A DNA stretch of 64,000 bases from CBDHDN01 sp965261585 (GTDB lineage: Bacteria > Pseudomonadota > Alphaproteobacteria > UBA6615), in the NCBI GenBank assembly GCA_965261585.1, contig CBDHDN010000041.1:1-64000 (forward strand), given 5' to 3'. The notes below the pieces were generated by a model. It saw only the letters and a list, made by a program, of their open reading frames with translations. It did not search any database and was not told where the DNA came from. Of the stretch, positions 44,502 to 52,637 are shown one piece after another. Positions within the stretch are counted from its first letter, which is position 1; every line of letters begins with the position of its first letter. The position numbers and the translations under genes are program-made.

Positions 44502-45911
44502 TGTCGGTAACACGCGATATGTCCGGTTTATGTACCAGATGATCTGTCCGGTTTTAGAACGCCTCCAAGCCATGGAGGGAGGCGATGCGTCGGACGGAGC
44601 AGGTACAGGGACTGAGATTGATGAAGTTCGAGGAGGTTTACGGGCGCACCCATCGGGGTGGCTTGAGCCAGGCGGAGGCGGCGGAGGTTCTGGGTGTCTC
44701 GGAGCGCACCTTCCGGCGCTGGCGCGACCGCTACGAGGCGGAGGGAGCCGACGGTCTCTACGACCGCCGCCTGGGCCGCCTCTCGGCGCGGCGCGCGCCG
44801 GTGGACGAGGTGGCGCGGGTGCTGGAGTTGTTCGACACCCGCTACTGGGACTTCACGGCCAAGCACTTCCACGAGAAGCTGGTGGCCGATCACGGCTTCA
44901 AGCGCAGCTACAACTGGCTGCGGCTGAGCTTGCAAGCCCATGGGCGCAGGCGCGCGGCGCCCAGGCGTGGGGCGCACCGGCGCAAGCGGCCGCGCCGTGC
45001 CCTGCCCGGCATGATGTTGCACCAGGACGACCTTTGCTCGAGCCACGAGTGGGTCCCCGGTCGAGGGTGGGACCTGATCGTCACCATGGACGATGCGACC
45101 AGCGATATCTACTCGGCCTTCTTCGTCGCCGAAGAGGGCACCATGTCGAGCTTCCAGGGGGTGTCCGAGGCGATCCGGGCCAAGGGCCTGTTCTGCTCGC
45201 TCTACGCCGACCGCGCCAGCCACTACTGGAACACGCCCGAGGCCGGCGGCAAGGTGGACAAGGACACCCCGACCCAGGTCGGCCGCGCCCTGGCGCAGCT
45301 CGGCATCGAGTTGATCCCGGCCTACTCGCCCGAGGCAAGGGGGCGCTCGGAGCGCATGTTCGGCACCTTGCAGAAGCGCCTGCCCCAGGAACTCAGGCTC
45401 TCCGGCATCACCGACATGGTCGAGGCCAACCGCTTCCTCAAGGAGGTCTTCCTGCCACAACACAACGCCCGCTTCGCGACCCCGGCCGAGGACCAGGGCA
45501 CCGCCTTCGTCCCCTTCACCGGCGCGCTCGACGACATCCTGTGCATCCACGAGGAACGCACCGTCTCAAACGACAACACGGTGCGCTACAAGCGCCTGGC
45601 ACTTCAGATCCCCGCCGGCCGCCACCGCCGCCATTACGTCAAGGCCAGGGTCCGCGTCCACGAATACCCCGACGGCACAATGGCCGTCTTCCATGGACCG
45701 CGATGTCTGGCGCGATACCACGCCGATGGCCAACCGATCGACAGCCAAACCCGCGAGGCCGCGTGACCCGCTTCGACGCGACCGACCGACGCCCTGTGGA
45801 CAAGTGGACAGCCGCTCCGCGACCGACCACTTCCCCACAGGGCCAGCAACCGCAACAGAAGCGGTCAACTCATATGGTACATAAACCGGTCAACTCAGAA
45901 TGTTCTCAACA
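44502..45911 (+). mobile_element. ISNCY/IS1202-type element, copy B (1410 bp, intact)
   Basis: It begins TGTCGGTAACAC and ends in the complement of TGTTGAGAACAT, with imperfect inverted repeats sharing GGTTTATGTACC further in. It is flanked by a 17-bp direct repeat: GTCCGCCGCAAGCGGCG at 44485-44501 and the same with one C-to-T change at 45912-45928. Long target duplications are characteristic of the IS1202-related group. It interrupts the 5' end of an IS1380 transposase gene and encodes an uninterrupted transposase. The uninterrupted GGGTGGCT/TGAGCCAGG site here is the empty site of group II intron A. Confidence 0.88.
44585..45766 (+). CDS. ISNCY/IS1202-type transposase
   Basis: This 393-residue protein is intact. 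An N-terminal helix-turn-helix (LSQAEAAEVLGVSERTFRRW at about residues 28-47) is followed by a linker with DTRYWDFTAKHFHEKL. Next is an integrase-like catalytic core with acidic residues in VTMDDATSDIYSAFF, SLYADRASHYW and E-A-R-G-R-S-E-R-M-F. The C-terminal region has a beta-rich segment (YVKARVRVHEYPDGTMAVFH). It is the only undamaged transposase of this type in the window, and would be needed to mobilise copy A too. Confidence 0.88.
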   Translation: MRRTEQVQGLRLMKFEEVYGRTHRGGLSQAEAAEVLGVSERTFRRWRDRYEAEGADGLYDRRLGRLSARRAPVDEVARVLELFDTRYWDFTAKHFHEKLVADHGFKRSYNWLRLSLQAHGRRRAAPRRGAHRRKRPRRALPGMMLHQDDLCSSHEWVPGRGWDLIVTMDDATSDIYSAFFVAEEGTMSSFQGVSEAIRAKGLFCSLYADRASHYWNTPEAGGKVDKDTPTQVGRALAQLGIELIPAYSPEARGRSERMFGTLQKRLPQELRLSGITDMVEANRFLKEVFLPQHNARFATPAEDQGTAFVPFTGALDDILCIHEERTVSNDNTVRYKRLALQIPAGRHRRHYVKARVRVHEYPDGTMAVFHGPRCLARYHADGQPIDSQTREAA

Positions 45912-47186
45912 GTCTGCCGCAAGCGGCGGATCGAGGCGGCGTTTGACGGCGGCGATGTGACGAGCAACGGCGGCGTGCTGCTGTTACGCCAGGCGGACCG
46001 GCGGTTGGGTCTGACGGCGGCGGTGGCGCGTCGGCTCGGCGACAGGCGCCAGCGCGGCAAGGTCAGGCATCGCTTCGTCGACATGCTGCGCCAGCGGGTG
46101 TTCGCGATCGCGCTGGGCTATGAGGATCTGAACGATCACACCGAGCTGCGCCACGATGTGGCGGTGCAGACGGCGACGGGGCAGGACCGGGCGCTGGCCA
46201 GCGCGCCGACGCTGTGCCGCTTCGAGAACCAGGCCGAGGCGAGCTGGGCGTGGGCGATCCACGAGGTCCTGGCGGATGCCTTCATCGCCGCGCATGGTGA
46301 TCCGCCAGCCGAGATCGTGCTCGACTTCGATGCCACGGACGACCCGGTTCACGGCCATCAAGAAGGCCGGTTCTTCCATGGCTACTACGACCACTACTGC
46401 TTCCTGCCGCTTTACGTGTTCGCCGGCGATCATCTGCTGGCGGCCTACCTGCGACGCTCGGACATCGACCCGGCGAAGCATGCCGGTGCAGTGCTGAAGC
46501 TGCTGGTGCGGCGGCTGCGCCTGGCCTGGCCCGCCGTGCGCATCATCGTGCGGGCGGACTCCGGCTTCTGCCGCTGGCGCATGCTGTCGTGGTGCGAGCG
46601 TCACGGCGTCGACTACATCATCGGCCTGGCCAGGAACAAGCGGCTGGAGGCGCTGGCGGCGCCCGTGATGGCCCAGGCGCGCGCACTGTTCGCCACGACC
46701 GGCGACAAGCAACGGCACTTCGCCGAACTCCGCTATGGCGCCGGGACGTGGAACCGCGAGCGGCGCGTCATCGCGCGCCTCGAACACACCGCCCGCGGCG
46801 CCAACCCGCGCTTCGTGGTGACCAGCCTCGCCGGTGACGGCATGGCGCTCTACGACATGCTCTACTGTGCCCGCGGCGACATGGAGAACCGCATCAAGGA
46901 GCAGTTCGAGCTGTTCTCTGACCGCACCTCGGCCCATCGCTGGTGGCCGAACCAGTTCCGCCTGCTCCTGGCCAGTCTCGCCTACGTGCTGATGACGGCG
47001 ATCCGGCGCTTCGGCCTCGCCGGCACCGAGGCCGCCCGCGCCCAGGTTGGCACGATCCTCCTGCGCTTGCTCAAGATCGGCGCCGTCGTCATCCGCAACA
47101 CCCGTCGGGTCCGCTTCCTGCTCTTCTCGGCCTGTCCCGATCAGGCCCTGTTCACACTGGTCGCCACCAGGCTCGAACCAGGATAG
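45900..47186 (+). CDS. IS1380-family transposase, 5' end replaced
   Basis: This 428-residue DDE transposase has the IS1380 opening E-A-A-F-D-G-G-D-V-T-S-N-G-G-V-L-L-L-R, the catalytic region I-V-L-D-F-D-A-T-D-D-P-V-H-G near residue 140, R-A-D-S-G-F near 222 and KEQFELFSDRTSAHRWWPNQ with the late Glu. The original N-terminus (from the GTG at 44449, ending ...LFPVRRKRR) is cut off by the ISNCY-type insertion. The inserted element's right end supplies an ATG at 45900, and the 17-bp duplication re-supplies the lost codons. The protein therefore reads MFSTVCRKRRIEAAFDGG, nearly the original length. Expression would need a promoter inside the inserted element. Confidence 0.82.
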   Translation: MFSTVCRKRRIEAAFDGGDVTSNGGVLLLRQADRRLGLTAAVARRLGDRRQRGKVRHRFVDMLRQRVFAIALGYEDLNDHTELRHDVAVQTATGQDRALASAPTLCRFENQAEASWAWAIHEVLADAFIAAHGDPPAEIVLDFDATDDPVHGHQEGRFFHGYYDHYCFLPLYVFAGDHLLAAYLRRSDIDPAKHAGAVLKLLVRRLRLAWPAVRIIVRADSGFCRWRMLSWCERHGVDYIIGLARNKRLEALAAPVMAQARALFATTGDKQRHFAELRYGAGTWNRERRVIARLEHTARGANPRFVVTSLAGDGMALYDMLYCARGDMENRIKEQFELFSDRTSAHRWWPNQFRLLLASLAYVLMTAIRRFGLAGTEAARAQVGTILLRLLKIGAVVIRNTRRVRFLLFSACPDQALFTLVATRLEPG

Positions 47187-47394
47187 CGGCCGCCCCTTCG
47201 GTCCCTTACACGATCCCAATGCCGTGCCGCGGCAACCAGTAAACGCGACCGCTCGCCGCCACCGAACACCGTAATGCTTCGCTCCTGCACCGCGGCCATG
47301 AACCCCGGTCAAAACCCGTCCCGATTCGCCTCATTCGAGACAGATGACCGGCCCAACAGGACACAATCATTCGCATCATGAAATATCCGGGCTA

Positions 47395-48515
47395 GTACCG
47401 GCTATCGCTGGCGGCGGAGTCGTGATTCAAAGGATGGATGAACATCCAGGACGCGACTCCGATCATATTGACGGAGGAGGAGCGGGCGGTGCTTGAGAGC
47501 ATGGTCCGATCTCCGAAGACGGAACAGGGCGTGAGCGAGCGCGCCCGCATGGTGTTGTTGGCGGCGGACGGCCGCTTGACGCGCTCCATTGCGGCGGCGC
47601 TTGGCACCTGGCCGGGGCGGGTCAGCCGCTGGCGCACGCGCTTCGCGGCGGAACGGCTGGCCGGGCTGTCGGATCGAGCGCGGCCGGGGGCGACGCCGAT
47701 CTACACGGCCGAGACGGGCCGGCGCATCCTGGCGCAGTTGGACGAGCCGCCGCCCGCCGGCTTCGCTCGCTGGACGGCGCCACTGCTGGCCCGGGCGCTG
47801 GGCGATGTGTCGGACCAGTACATCTGGCGCTTCCTGCGCCGGCAAAAGATCGACCTGGCCGGCCGTAAATCCTGGTGCCAGAGCAACGATCCCGAGTTCG
47901 TCCCCAAGGCGGCCGAGATCGTCGGCCTCTACTTGCACCCGCCGGAGGACGCCATCGTGCTGGCGGTCGACGAGAAGCCGCACATCCAGGCGCTGGAGCG
48001 CGCCCAGGGCTATCTGAAGCTGCCGAACGGGCGCGCCCTGATCGGCCATGGCCACACCTATAAGCGACACGGCACGACGACGCTGTTTGCCGCTCTCAAC
48101 GTCGCCAGCGGCGAGGTTCAGGCCGGACACTACGAACGGCGGCGCCGCCGTGAGTTCCTCGACTTCATGAACCGCGTGGTGGCCGCCTATCCCGACCGCG
48201 AGATCCATGTCGTTCTCGACAACCTGAACACCCACAAGCCCAAGCGCGACCGCTGGCTCAAGGCGCATCCCCATGTCCACTTCCACTTCACGCCCAACTA
48301 CGCCAGCTGGCTCAACCAGATCGAGATCTGGTTCTCGATCCTCAGCCGCGCCGCCCTGCACGGCGCCAGCTTCACTTCGCCCCGACAACTCAGGGACGCC
48401 ATCGATGCCTTCATCCACGCCCACAACAAGACCGCCAAGCCTTTCCGTTGGGTCAGCACCAACATCCATCAGAAGAGGCTCAAACCACGTCATCGCGATT
48501 TGTGATTCCCGGTAC
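47395..48515 (+). mobile_element. IS630-family element
   Basis: The ends are GTACCGG and CCGGTAC with weaker inverted similarity further in, flanked by TA on both sides, the usual IS630 target duplication. The TA is the centre of the CTAG that formed the right target duplication of the IS1380 element, so this insertion is younger. It encodes one complete transposase. Total length is 1121 bp. Confidence 0.85.
47438..48505 (+). CDS. IS630-family transposase
   Basis: This intact 355-residue transposase has an N-terminal paired-type helix-turn-helix region (RSIAAALGTWPGRVSRWRTR at about residues 50-69). The DDE domain contains Asp in V-L-A-V-D-E-K-P near residue 177, Asp in H-V-V-L-D-N-L-N-T-H near 269 and Glu in N-Q-I-E-I-W-F-S near 304, with P-N-Y-A-S-W-L before the Glu as in the Tc1/mariner superfamily. 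It is a candidate helper for the TA-flanked MITEs, although its terminal repeats differ from theirs beyond the GT start. Confidence 0.9.
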   Translation: MNIQDATPIILTEEERAVLESMVRSPKTEQGVSERARMVLLAADGRLTRSIAAALGTWPGRVSRWRTRFAAERLAGLSDRARPGATPIYTAETGRRILAQLDEPPPAGFARWTAPLLARALGDVSDQYIWRFLRRQKIDLAGRKSWCQSNDPEFVPKAAEIVGLYLHPPEDAIVLAVDEKPHIQALERAQGYLKLPNGRALIGHGHTYKRHGTTTLFAALNVASGEVQAGHYERRRRREFLDFMNRVVAAYPDREIHVVLDNLNTHKPKRDRWLKAHPHVHFHFTPNYASWLNQIEIWFSILSRAALHGASFTSPRQLRDAIDAFIHAHNKTAKPFRWVSTNIHQKRLKPRHRDL

Positions 48516-48533
48516 TAGTCGTCGTCGTTATCG

Positions 48534-48797
48534 TCACCATCGCCGCCACCGCGGCTCCGGCGCAGGGCATCGCGACCACAGCGCGGGCGCCCGTGTCCGC
48601 ACGGTGACGGTCGCGTCCGCGCATTGGCGCTCCGGTCGAGCTGCAGGATCGTCGGGACCGTGTAGATCACAGTCGCGGGCGATACCCAACTTTGCCAGAG
48701 CGATGCGGCGCGTCAGGCAATCCGTGTCGAGTCCGTCGCCCGGCGGCGCCGTGACTTCGGCCTTGTCATCACGATGAAGAAACGAAGGATCGGACAT
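48534..48797 (-). CDS. hypothetical protein, possibly frameshifted
   Basis: An 87-residue frame starts MSDPSFLHRDDKAEVTAPPG and contains DTDCLTRRIALAKLGIARDC, matching nothing I recognise. A second frame of the same strand would end in an acidic tail (G-D-G-D-D-N-D-D-D) with its stop at the CTAG beside the IS630 element. The gene may therefore have lost a base near 48575 and originally ended at the IS target site. It lies between the IS nest and a MITE. Confidence that it is a real gene is low. Confidence 0.35.
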   Translation of the reverse strand: MSDPSFLHRDDKAEVTAPPGDGLDTDCLTRRIALAKLGIARDCDLHGPDDPAARPERQCADATVTVRTRAPALWSRCPAPEPRWRRW

Positions 48798-48815
48798 GGC
48801 GGCAACCGCTCGCTA

Positions 48816-48918
48816 GTGCACCGACTCAGTCAGAGTCGTCACAGTGGAAACCTGATTCTGAATATAAAACAACGGGTTGCTCCAGCGCACGGCGAATCAT
48901 TTGTCTGGATCGGTGCAC
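48816..48918. repeat. 103-bp MITE-like repeat, copy B
   Basis: It has the same terminal repeats and TA-in-CTAG flanks as copy A (28706-28808), with three substitutions over 103 bases. It lies 18 bases upstream of the start of the 48534-48797 frame and 68 bases before mmcB, so it could separate or influence the two divergent genes. No open reading frame or known RNA fold was recognised in it. Confidence 0.85.
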
Positions 48919-48986
48919 TAGCTGGTGTTCGTGCACCAGGCACAGTGGCCCAGCCATAGGAGCATAGGCTAGAATTCTTAACATTC

Positions 48987-49460
48987 ATGACGACCGCCGC
49001 CGAACCCGCCGCCACCACGGCACAGCACCAGACCCGCGACGTGACCCGTGGCGTCTGCCGGGCCTTCGCCGAGCTCGGCTACGCAACACTGACGGAATTC
49101 GTGCTCGCCAACGGCCGGCGGGCCGACGTAATGGCCCTCGACCGCAGCGGCAGCACCGTGATTGTCGAGGTCAAGGTGACAGTGCCCGATTTCCTGAGCG
49201 ACCAGAAATGGCCGGACTACCGGGACTACTGCGACCGGCTGTATTTCGCCGTCCCGAACGACTTCCCGCGCGAGATCCTGCCGGCCGGCTGCGGCGTGCT
49301 GGTCGCCGACGCCTATGGCGCCGAGACGTTTGTCGAGCCGCCGACACACGCACTCCACGGCAGCCGCCGGCGCGTCCTGCTGCTGCGTTTCGCCCGCACG
49401 GCCGCAATCCGGCTGTTAACCCATACCGACCCTCGCATTGGGACGCGACCTCTGGCATAA
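48987..49460 (+). CDS. mmcB: MmcB-family DNA repair protein
   Basis: This 157-residue protein belongs to the alphaproteobacterial MmcB family, named for mitomycin-C sensitivity in Caulobacter. It has a PD-(D/E)xK-like nuclease core: E-F-V-L-A-N-G-R-R-A-D-V-M-A-L followed by I-V-E-V-K-V-T-V-P-D-F-L-S-D-Q-K-W, where Asp, Glu and Lys form the expected site, and Y-C-D-R-L-Y-F-A-V-P. It is complete at the usual length. It lies alone between the IS nest and a lipoprotein gene. The ATG at 48987 is used. Confidence 0.87.
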   Translation: MTTAAEPAATTAQHQTRDVTRGVCRAFAELGYATLTEFVLANGRRADVMALDRSGSTVIVEVKVTVPDFLSDQKWPDYRDYCDRLYFAVPNDFPREILPAGCGVLVADAYGAETFVEPPTHALHGSRRRVLLLRFARTAAIRLLTHTDPRIGTRPLA

Positions 49461-49490
49461 TGTCTTGGATAAACAGGGAATTTCGGCAGT

Positions 49491-49805
49491 ATGCGGTCGA
49501 TTGCGTTGGTATTTGTCGCTGTGGGATTAGCTGGCTGTGCGACGATCAGCGCACCGAACAACGGGCCCATCGCCGCACGCGCTCAGGCCTTCATCGATGA
49601 GCAGCGCGCGATCGATCAGCGTGATTGTGCGGCCCAGCATAGCGGTGCGGGCGTGGCCTACCAGGCCTGCATGCAGGCCAAGTCCATCGACCGCCGGGTG
49701 ATGCTGGAGGAGATGCTGGAGCAGTTCGAAAACCGGCGCACGGCCCTGGCCGAGCAATGCCATGACCCGGTCCCCGGCGGGCCGGCGGTCTGTTACGACA
49801 TTTAG
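49491..49805 (+). CDS. small lipoprotein
   Basis: This 104-residue protein has a lipoprotein signal (MRSIALVFVAVGLAGC, lipobox L-A-G-C with the acylated Cys at residue 16) and a short helical mature part with four further Cys that could form disulfides (D-C-A-A, Y-Q-A-C-M, E-Q-C-H, V-C-Y-D). No family is recognised. It follows mmcB by 30 bases on the same strand and converges on hldE with only 18 bases between them. Confidence 0.75.
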   Translation: MRSIALVFVAVGLAGCATISAPNNGPIAARAQAFIDEQRAIDQRDCAAQHSGAGVAYQACMQAKSIDRRVMLEEMLEQFENRRTALAEQCHDPVPGGPAVCYDI

Positions 49806-49823
49806 GGCGGGACCGGCCCCGTT

Positions 49824-51285
49824 CTACCTGCCAATGCGGGCGACGGTCGCCGCCGTCGAGAATCCCCGCTCCAGCCGCGCCAACAGCACGCGCCCGCCAT
49901 ATGACTGGACAAAATCGGCGCCGACCACCTGGTCCAGCCGGTAATCCTCGCCCTTGACCAGGACGTCCGGCCGCACGGCCGCAATCAGCTCGGCCGGCGT
50001 GTCCTCGCCGAACGTCACCACCGCCGCGACCGTCTCCAACGAGGATAGCACCCGGGCCCGCGCCGCCTCGTCCTGTACCGGTCGCGTCGGCCCCTTCAGT
50101 CGTCGCACCGATTGATCGCTGTTGATGGCGACGACCAGCCGATCACAGGCCGCCCTGGCCTGTTCGAGCAGCGACACGTGGCCGGGATGCACCAGATCGA
50201 AGCAGCCGTTGGCGATGCCGATGCGCAACCCGCGCGCCCCGCCAATGGCCGATCCGCTCCAACAACGCCGGCCGCGACAGGATCTTGCCGGAGCCGCCGC
50301 TTCCATCGCCGCGCAGGACGGCTCGCAACTCGTCGCTCAACACGGCGCCAGTGCCGATCTTGGCAACGACGATGCCGGCGGCGAGGTTCGCCAGCTGCGC
50401 CGCGTCGGCCAGGCCGAGCCCGACCGCCAGCCCGAGCGCCAGCGTCGCCACAACCGTATCGCCGGCGCCCGAAACGTCATAGACCTCGAGCGCGACGGCC
50501 GGCAGCTGCAGCGGCTCTTGCCCCTCGCGTACCAATGTCATGCCTTCGGCACCGCGGGTGACGAGGACCGCGCCGACACCGCACGCGGTGACCACACGAT
50601 TGGCCGCGACGGCGACTGCGTCGTCGTCACCGACCGGCAGGCGCGTCGCCAGTTGCAGCTCGCGCCGGTTGGGCGTCAGCACCGTGGCCCCGGCGTAGCA
50701 GGAATAATCGTCACCCTTCGGATCGACGACAACCGGGCTTTCCACCGCCCGCGCCGCGGTCAGTACCGCTGCCAGAACGTCATCGGTCAGGACGCCCTTG
50801 CCGTAATCCGAGAGTACCAGCGCCCCGGCCGCCGGTACGGCCGCGCAGGCGCGCTGCCTCAGCGCCATGCGCACGACCTCGGGCAAGGCGACCGCGTCCT
50901 CGGCATCGGCGCGCAACAGCTGCTGACTGCCGGCGATGAACCGGGTCTTGACGGTTGTCGTTCGCGAGGCGTCGCGCAGCAGCTCGGCCTGCACCCGGGG
51001 CTCCGCGTCCAGCAGCGCCGCGACCTCCTGCCCGGCCGCGTCCTCGCCGACGGCGGCCACCAGGCGTGGGTGTGCGCCGAGGGTAGCCAGGTTGCGGATG
51101 ACGTTGCCGGCACCGCCGAGCATCGCCGATTGCCGGCCGACATGCAGCACCGGGATGGGCGCTTCCGGCGAGATCCGCTCGACGGCGCCATAGACATAGC
51201 GGTCGAGCATGACGTCGCCGACGCACAGGACGGTGGCCTCGGCGAAGCCGTCCAGGCTGCGCAACAGGGCGCTCTGCTCGGTCAT
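49824..51285 (-). pseudogene. hldE: bifunctional heptose kinase/adenylyltransferase HldE, frameshifted between domains
   Basis: HldE makes ADP-heptose for lipopolysaccharide. The kinase domain (51285 to about 50245) is whole: VGDVMLDRYVYG, G-G-A-G-N-V-I-R-N, V-V-D-P-K-G-D-D-Y and D-V-S-G-A-G-D-T-V. The nucleotidyltransferase domain (N-G-C-F-D-L-V-H-P-G-H-V) is in another frame from about 50245 to 49824. A single-base indel lies in the G-rich GGCGGGGCGCGCGGG linker. Since kinase and transferase exist as separate proteins (HldA, HldC) in other bacteria, the split gene might still work if the second part is translated. It follows the glycosyltransferase gene by 35 bases. Confidence 0.85.
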
Positions 51286-51320
51286 GCCGGTCGGTTGGCG
51301 CGTTGTTCCACCCTATTTGG

Positions 51321-52625
51321 CTAATGCATCGCCCGCGCCGATGCAAGCGCCGTGCGCCGTTGCTCGACACGCTTCCGCAGCGCCGATTCGAAGCGGCGCA
51401 GCACCACCTCGCGGTCCCAGTCGGCCTCGGCGCACCGCCGTGCCGCCAGACCCAAGACCCGCCGCTGCGCCGGATCGTCGGCCAGCTCGCGGATCGCGGC
51501 CGCCATCGCGGCCCCATCGCCCGGCGCCACGGCAAGGCCACAGCCGCCGACGGCGCGCTCGATCTCGGTGCCAGGGTCCGCCGCCGCGATGACCGGCCGC
51601 CCGCTCGCCAACATGCCGCCGAGCTTGGACGGCATGACCAAATCCGCGGCCTCGGCCCGCTGTGGCAGCAGGTGCATGTCGGCCATGCCCAGGAGCGCGT
51701 TCAGCCGCGCCGGCGGCTGCAGTGGGATCAGGCGAACATTGCGGCGCCCCGCCGCGGCGTCGACGAGGGCCGCCCGCCCCGCGCCGTCGCCACACAGGAC
51801 GAGCACGATGTCGGTCCGGCCGCGAAGCCGGTCGGCGGCGTCGATCAGCGTCTCCAGACCCTGCTTGGCGCCCAGATTGCCGCTGTAGAGCGCGACAACC
51901 GCGTCGCCGCCGATGCCCAGCTCGGCGCGCAGCGGGCCGCCACCGGCCACTGGCGTGATCGCCTGGGGCGTGATCGCCTGGGGCGTGATCGCCTGGGGCG
52001 TGATCGCCTGGGTATCGACCCAGTTCGGGAAGAACACGGTCGCCGCCGCGGCGACGCCCTTGTCGGCCAGGTGCGCCTGCATGTTGCGCGACACGGTGGA
52101 GACCGCATCGAAGCGGCCCATCATCCAGGCCTCGCCGCGCGCGGCCACGGCCGACAGGGACGCCGGCAGGAGACCCAGCCTGGCCGCCGCCTCGATCTCG
52201 AAATCCTGCACGTGCAGCCAGGCGACGGCGCCGCCGAGCCGCGCCGTCAGCCAGCCCCCGGGCAGCGACAACGCGGTCGGCTCGGCGGTCAGCACGGCGT
52301 CGGGACGCCACGTCGCAGCCTCGAACAGCACGACCGGCAGGCTCGACAGCGCGAACGACGCCAGATGGGCGACCCGCCGGCCGCCGCTCTGCCGTCGCGG
52401 GACATAGAGTGGACAGCGCCGGACGTCGCAACCGTCGCGCCTCTCCCACCGCCAGCGCCGGCCCGAATAGCCGTCGCCAACGCGCCATTGCGGATAGTAG
52501 GGCGGCGCCGTGACGATGCGGACGGCATGTCCGCGCGCCGCCAGCCAGGCACACATCTCACCGGTAAAACGCCCGATGCCGGTCAGCTCCGGTGCATGGT
52601 TCAGGCCGTAGATGAGGAGTTTCAA
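51321..52625 (-). CDS. glycosyltransferase family 4 (WcaI/WbuB-like)
   Basis: This 434-residue GT-B enzyme begins KLLIYGLNHAPELTGIGRFT, the opening of the colanic-acid WcaI-type transferases. It has a donor-binding half with VVALYSGNLGAKQGLETLID near residue 245 and V-M-P-S-K-L-G-G-M-L-A-S-G-R-P-V near 340. Between the two halves sits a run of four QAITP pentapeptides, encoded by a perfect 15-bp repeat. It probably transfers a sugar to a lipid-linked glycan on the cytoplasmic side. It lies in the leftward polysaccharide cluster, 12 bases after a methyltransferase gene. Confidence 0.85.
   Translation of the reverse strand: MKLLIYGLNHAPELTGIGRFTGEMCAWLAARGHAVRIVTAPPYYPQWRVGDGYSGRRWRWERRDGCDVRRCPLYVPRRQSGGRRVAHLASFALSSLPVVLFEAATWRPDAVLTAEPTALSLPGGWLTARLGGAVAWLHVQDFEIEAAARLGLLPASLSAVAARGEAWMMGRFDAVSTVSRNMQAHLADKGVAAAATVFFPNWVDTQAITPQAITPQAITPQAITPVAGGGPLRAELGIGGDAVVALYSGNLGAKQGLETLIDAADRLRGRTDIVLVLCGDGAGRAALVDAAAGRRNVRLIPLQPPARLNALLGMADMHLLPQRAEAADLVMPSKLGGMLASGRPVIAAADPGTEIERAVGGCGLAVAPGDGAAMAAAIRELADDPAQRRVLGLAARRCAEADWDREVVLRRFESALRKRVEQRRTALASARAMH
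51952..52011 (-). repeat. 15-bp tandem repeat, four perfect units
   Basis: The unit GGCGTGATCGCCTGG is repeated four times without a mismatch inside the GT4 gene, encoding QAITP four times on the minus strand. The unit length keeps the frame, so copy number can vary by slippage without breaking the protein. It falls in the hinge between the two Rossmann-like domains. Confidence 0.95.
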
Positions 52626-52637
52626 CGGCCCCGTGCC

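Larger units (their letters stand above)
44361..47391 (+). mobile_element. IS1380-family element, interrupted by an ISNCY-type element
   Basis: The left inverted repeat CCTGGAAGATTCACGA at 44361 pairs with the right end, whose complement reads CCCGGATATTTCATGA and ends at 47391. Both ends are flanked by CTAG (44357-44360 and 47392-47395), a 4-bp target duplication. Removing the 1410-bp element at 44502-45911 and one 17-bp repeat leaves about 1.6 kb, the normal size for IS1380 elements. An IS630-type element has since inserted into the right-hand CTAG. Only one copy is in the window. Confidence 0.82.

Noticed and set aside
48519..48800. Acidic C-terminal tail (DGDDNDDD) as an intact small gene
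   Set aside because: It is open only in a frame without a good start. It fits better as the shifted end of the 48534-48797 frame and is mentioned there.
51952..52011. CRISPR-like array from four identical 15-mers
   Set aside because: The units are directly adjacent with no spacers and lie in frame inside a glycosyltransferase gene.
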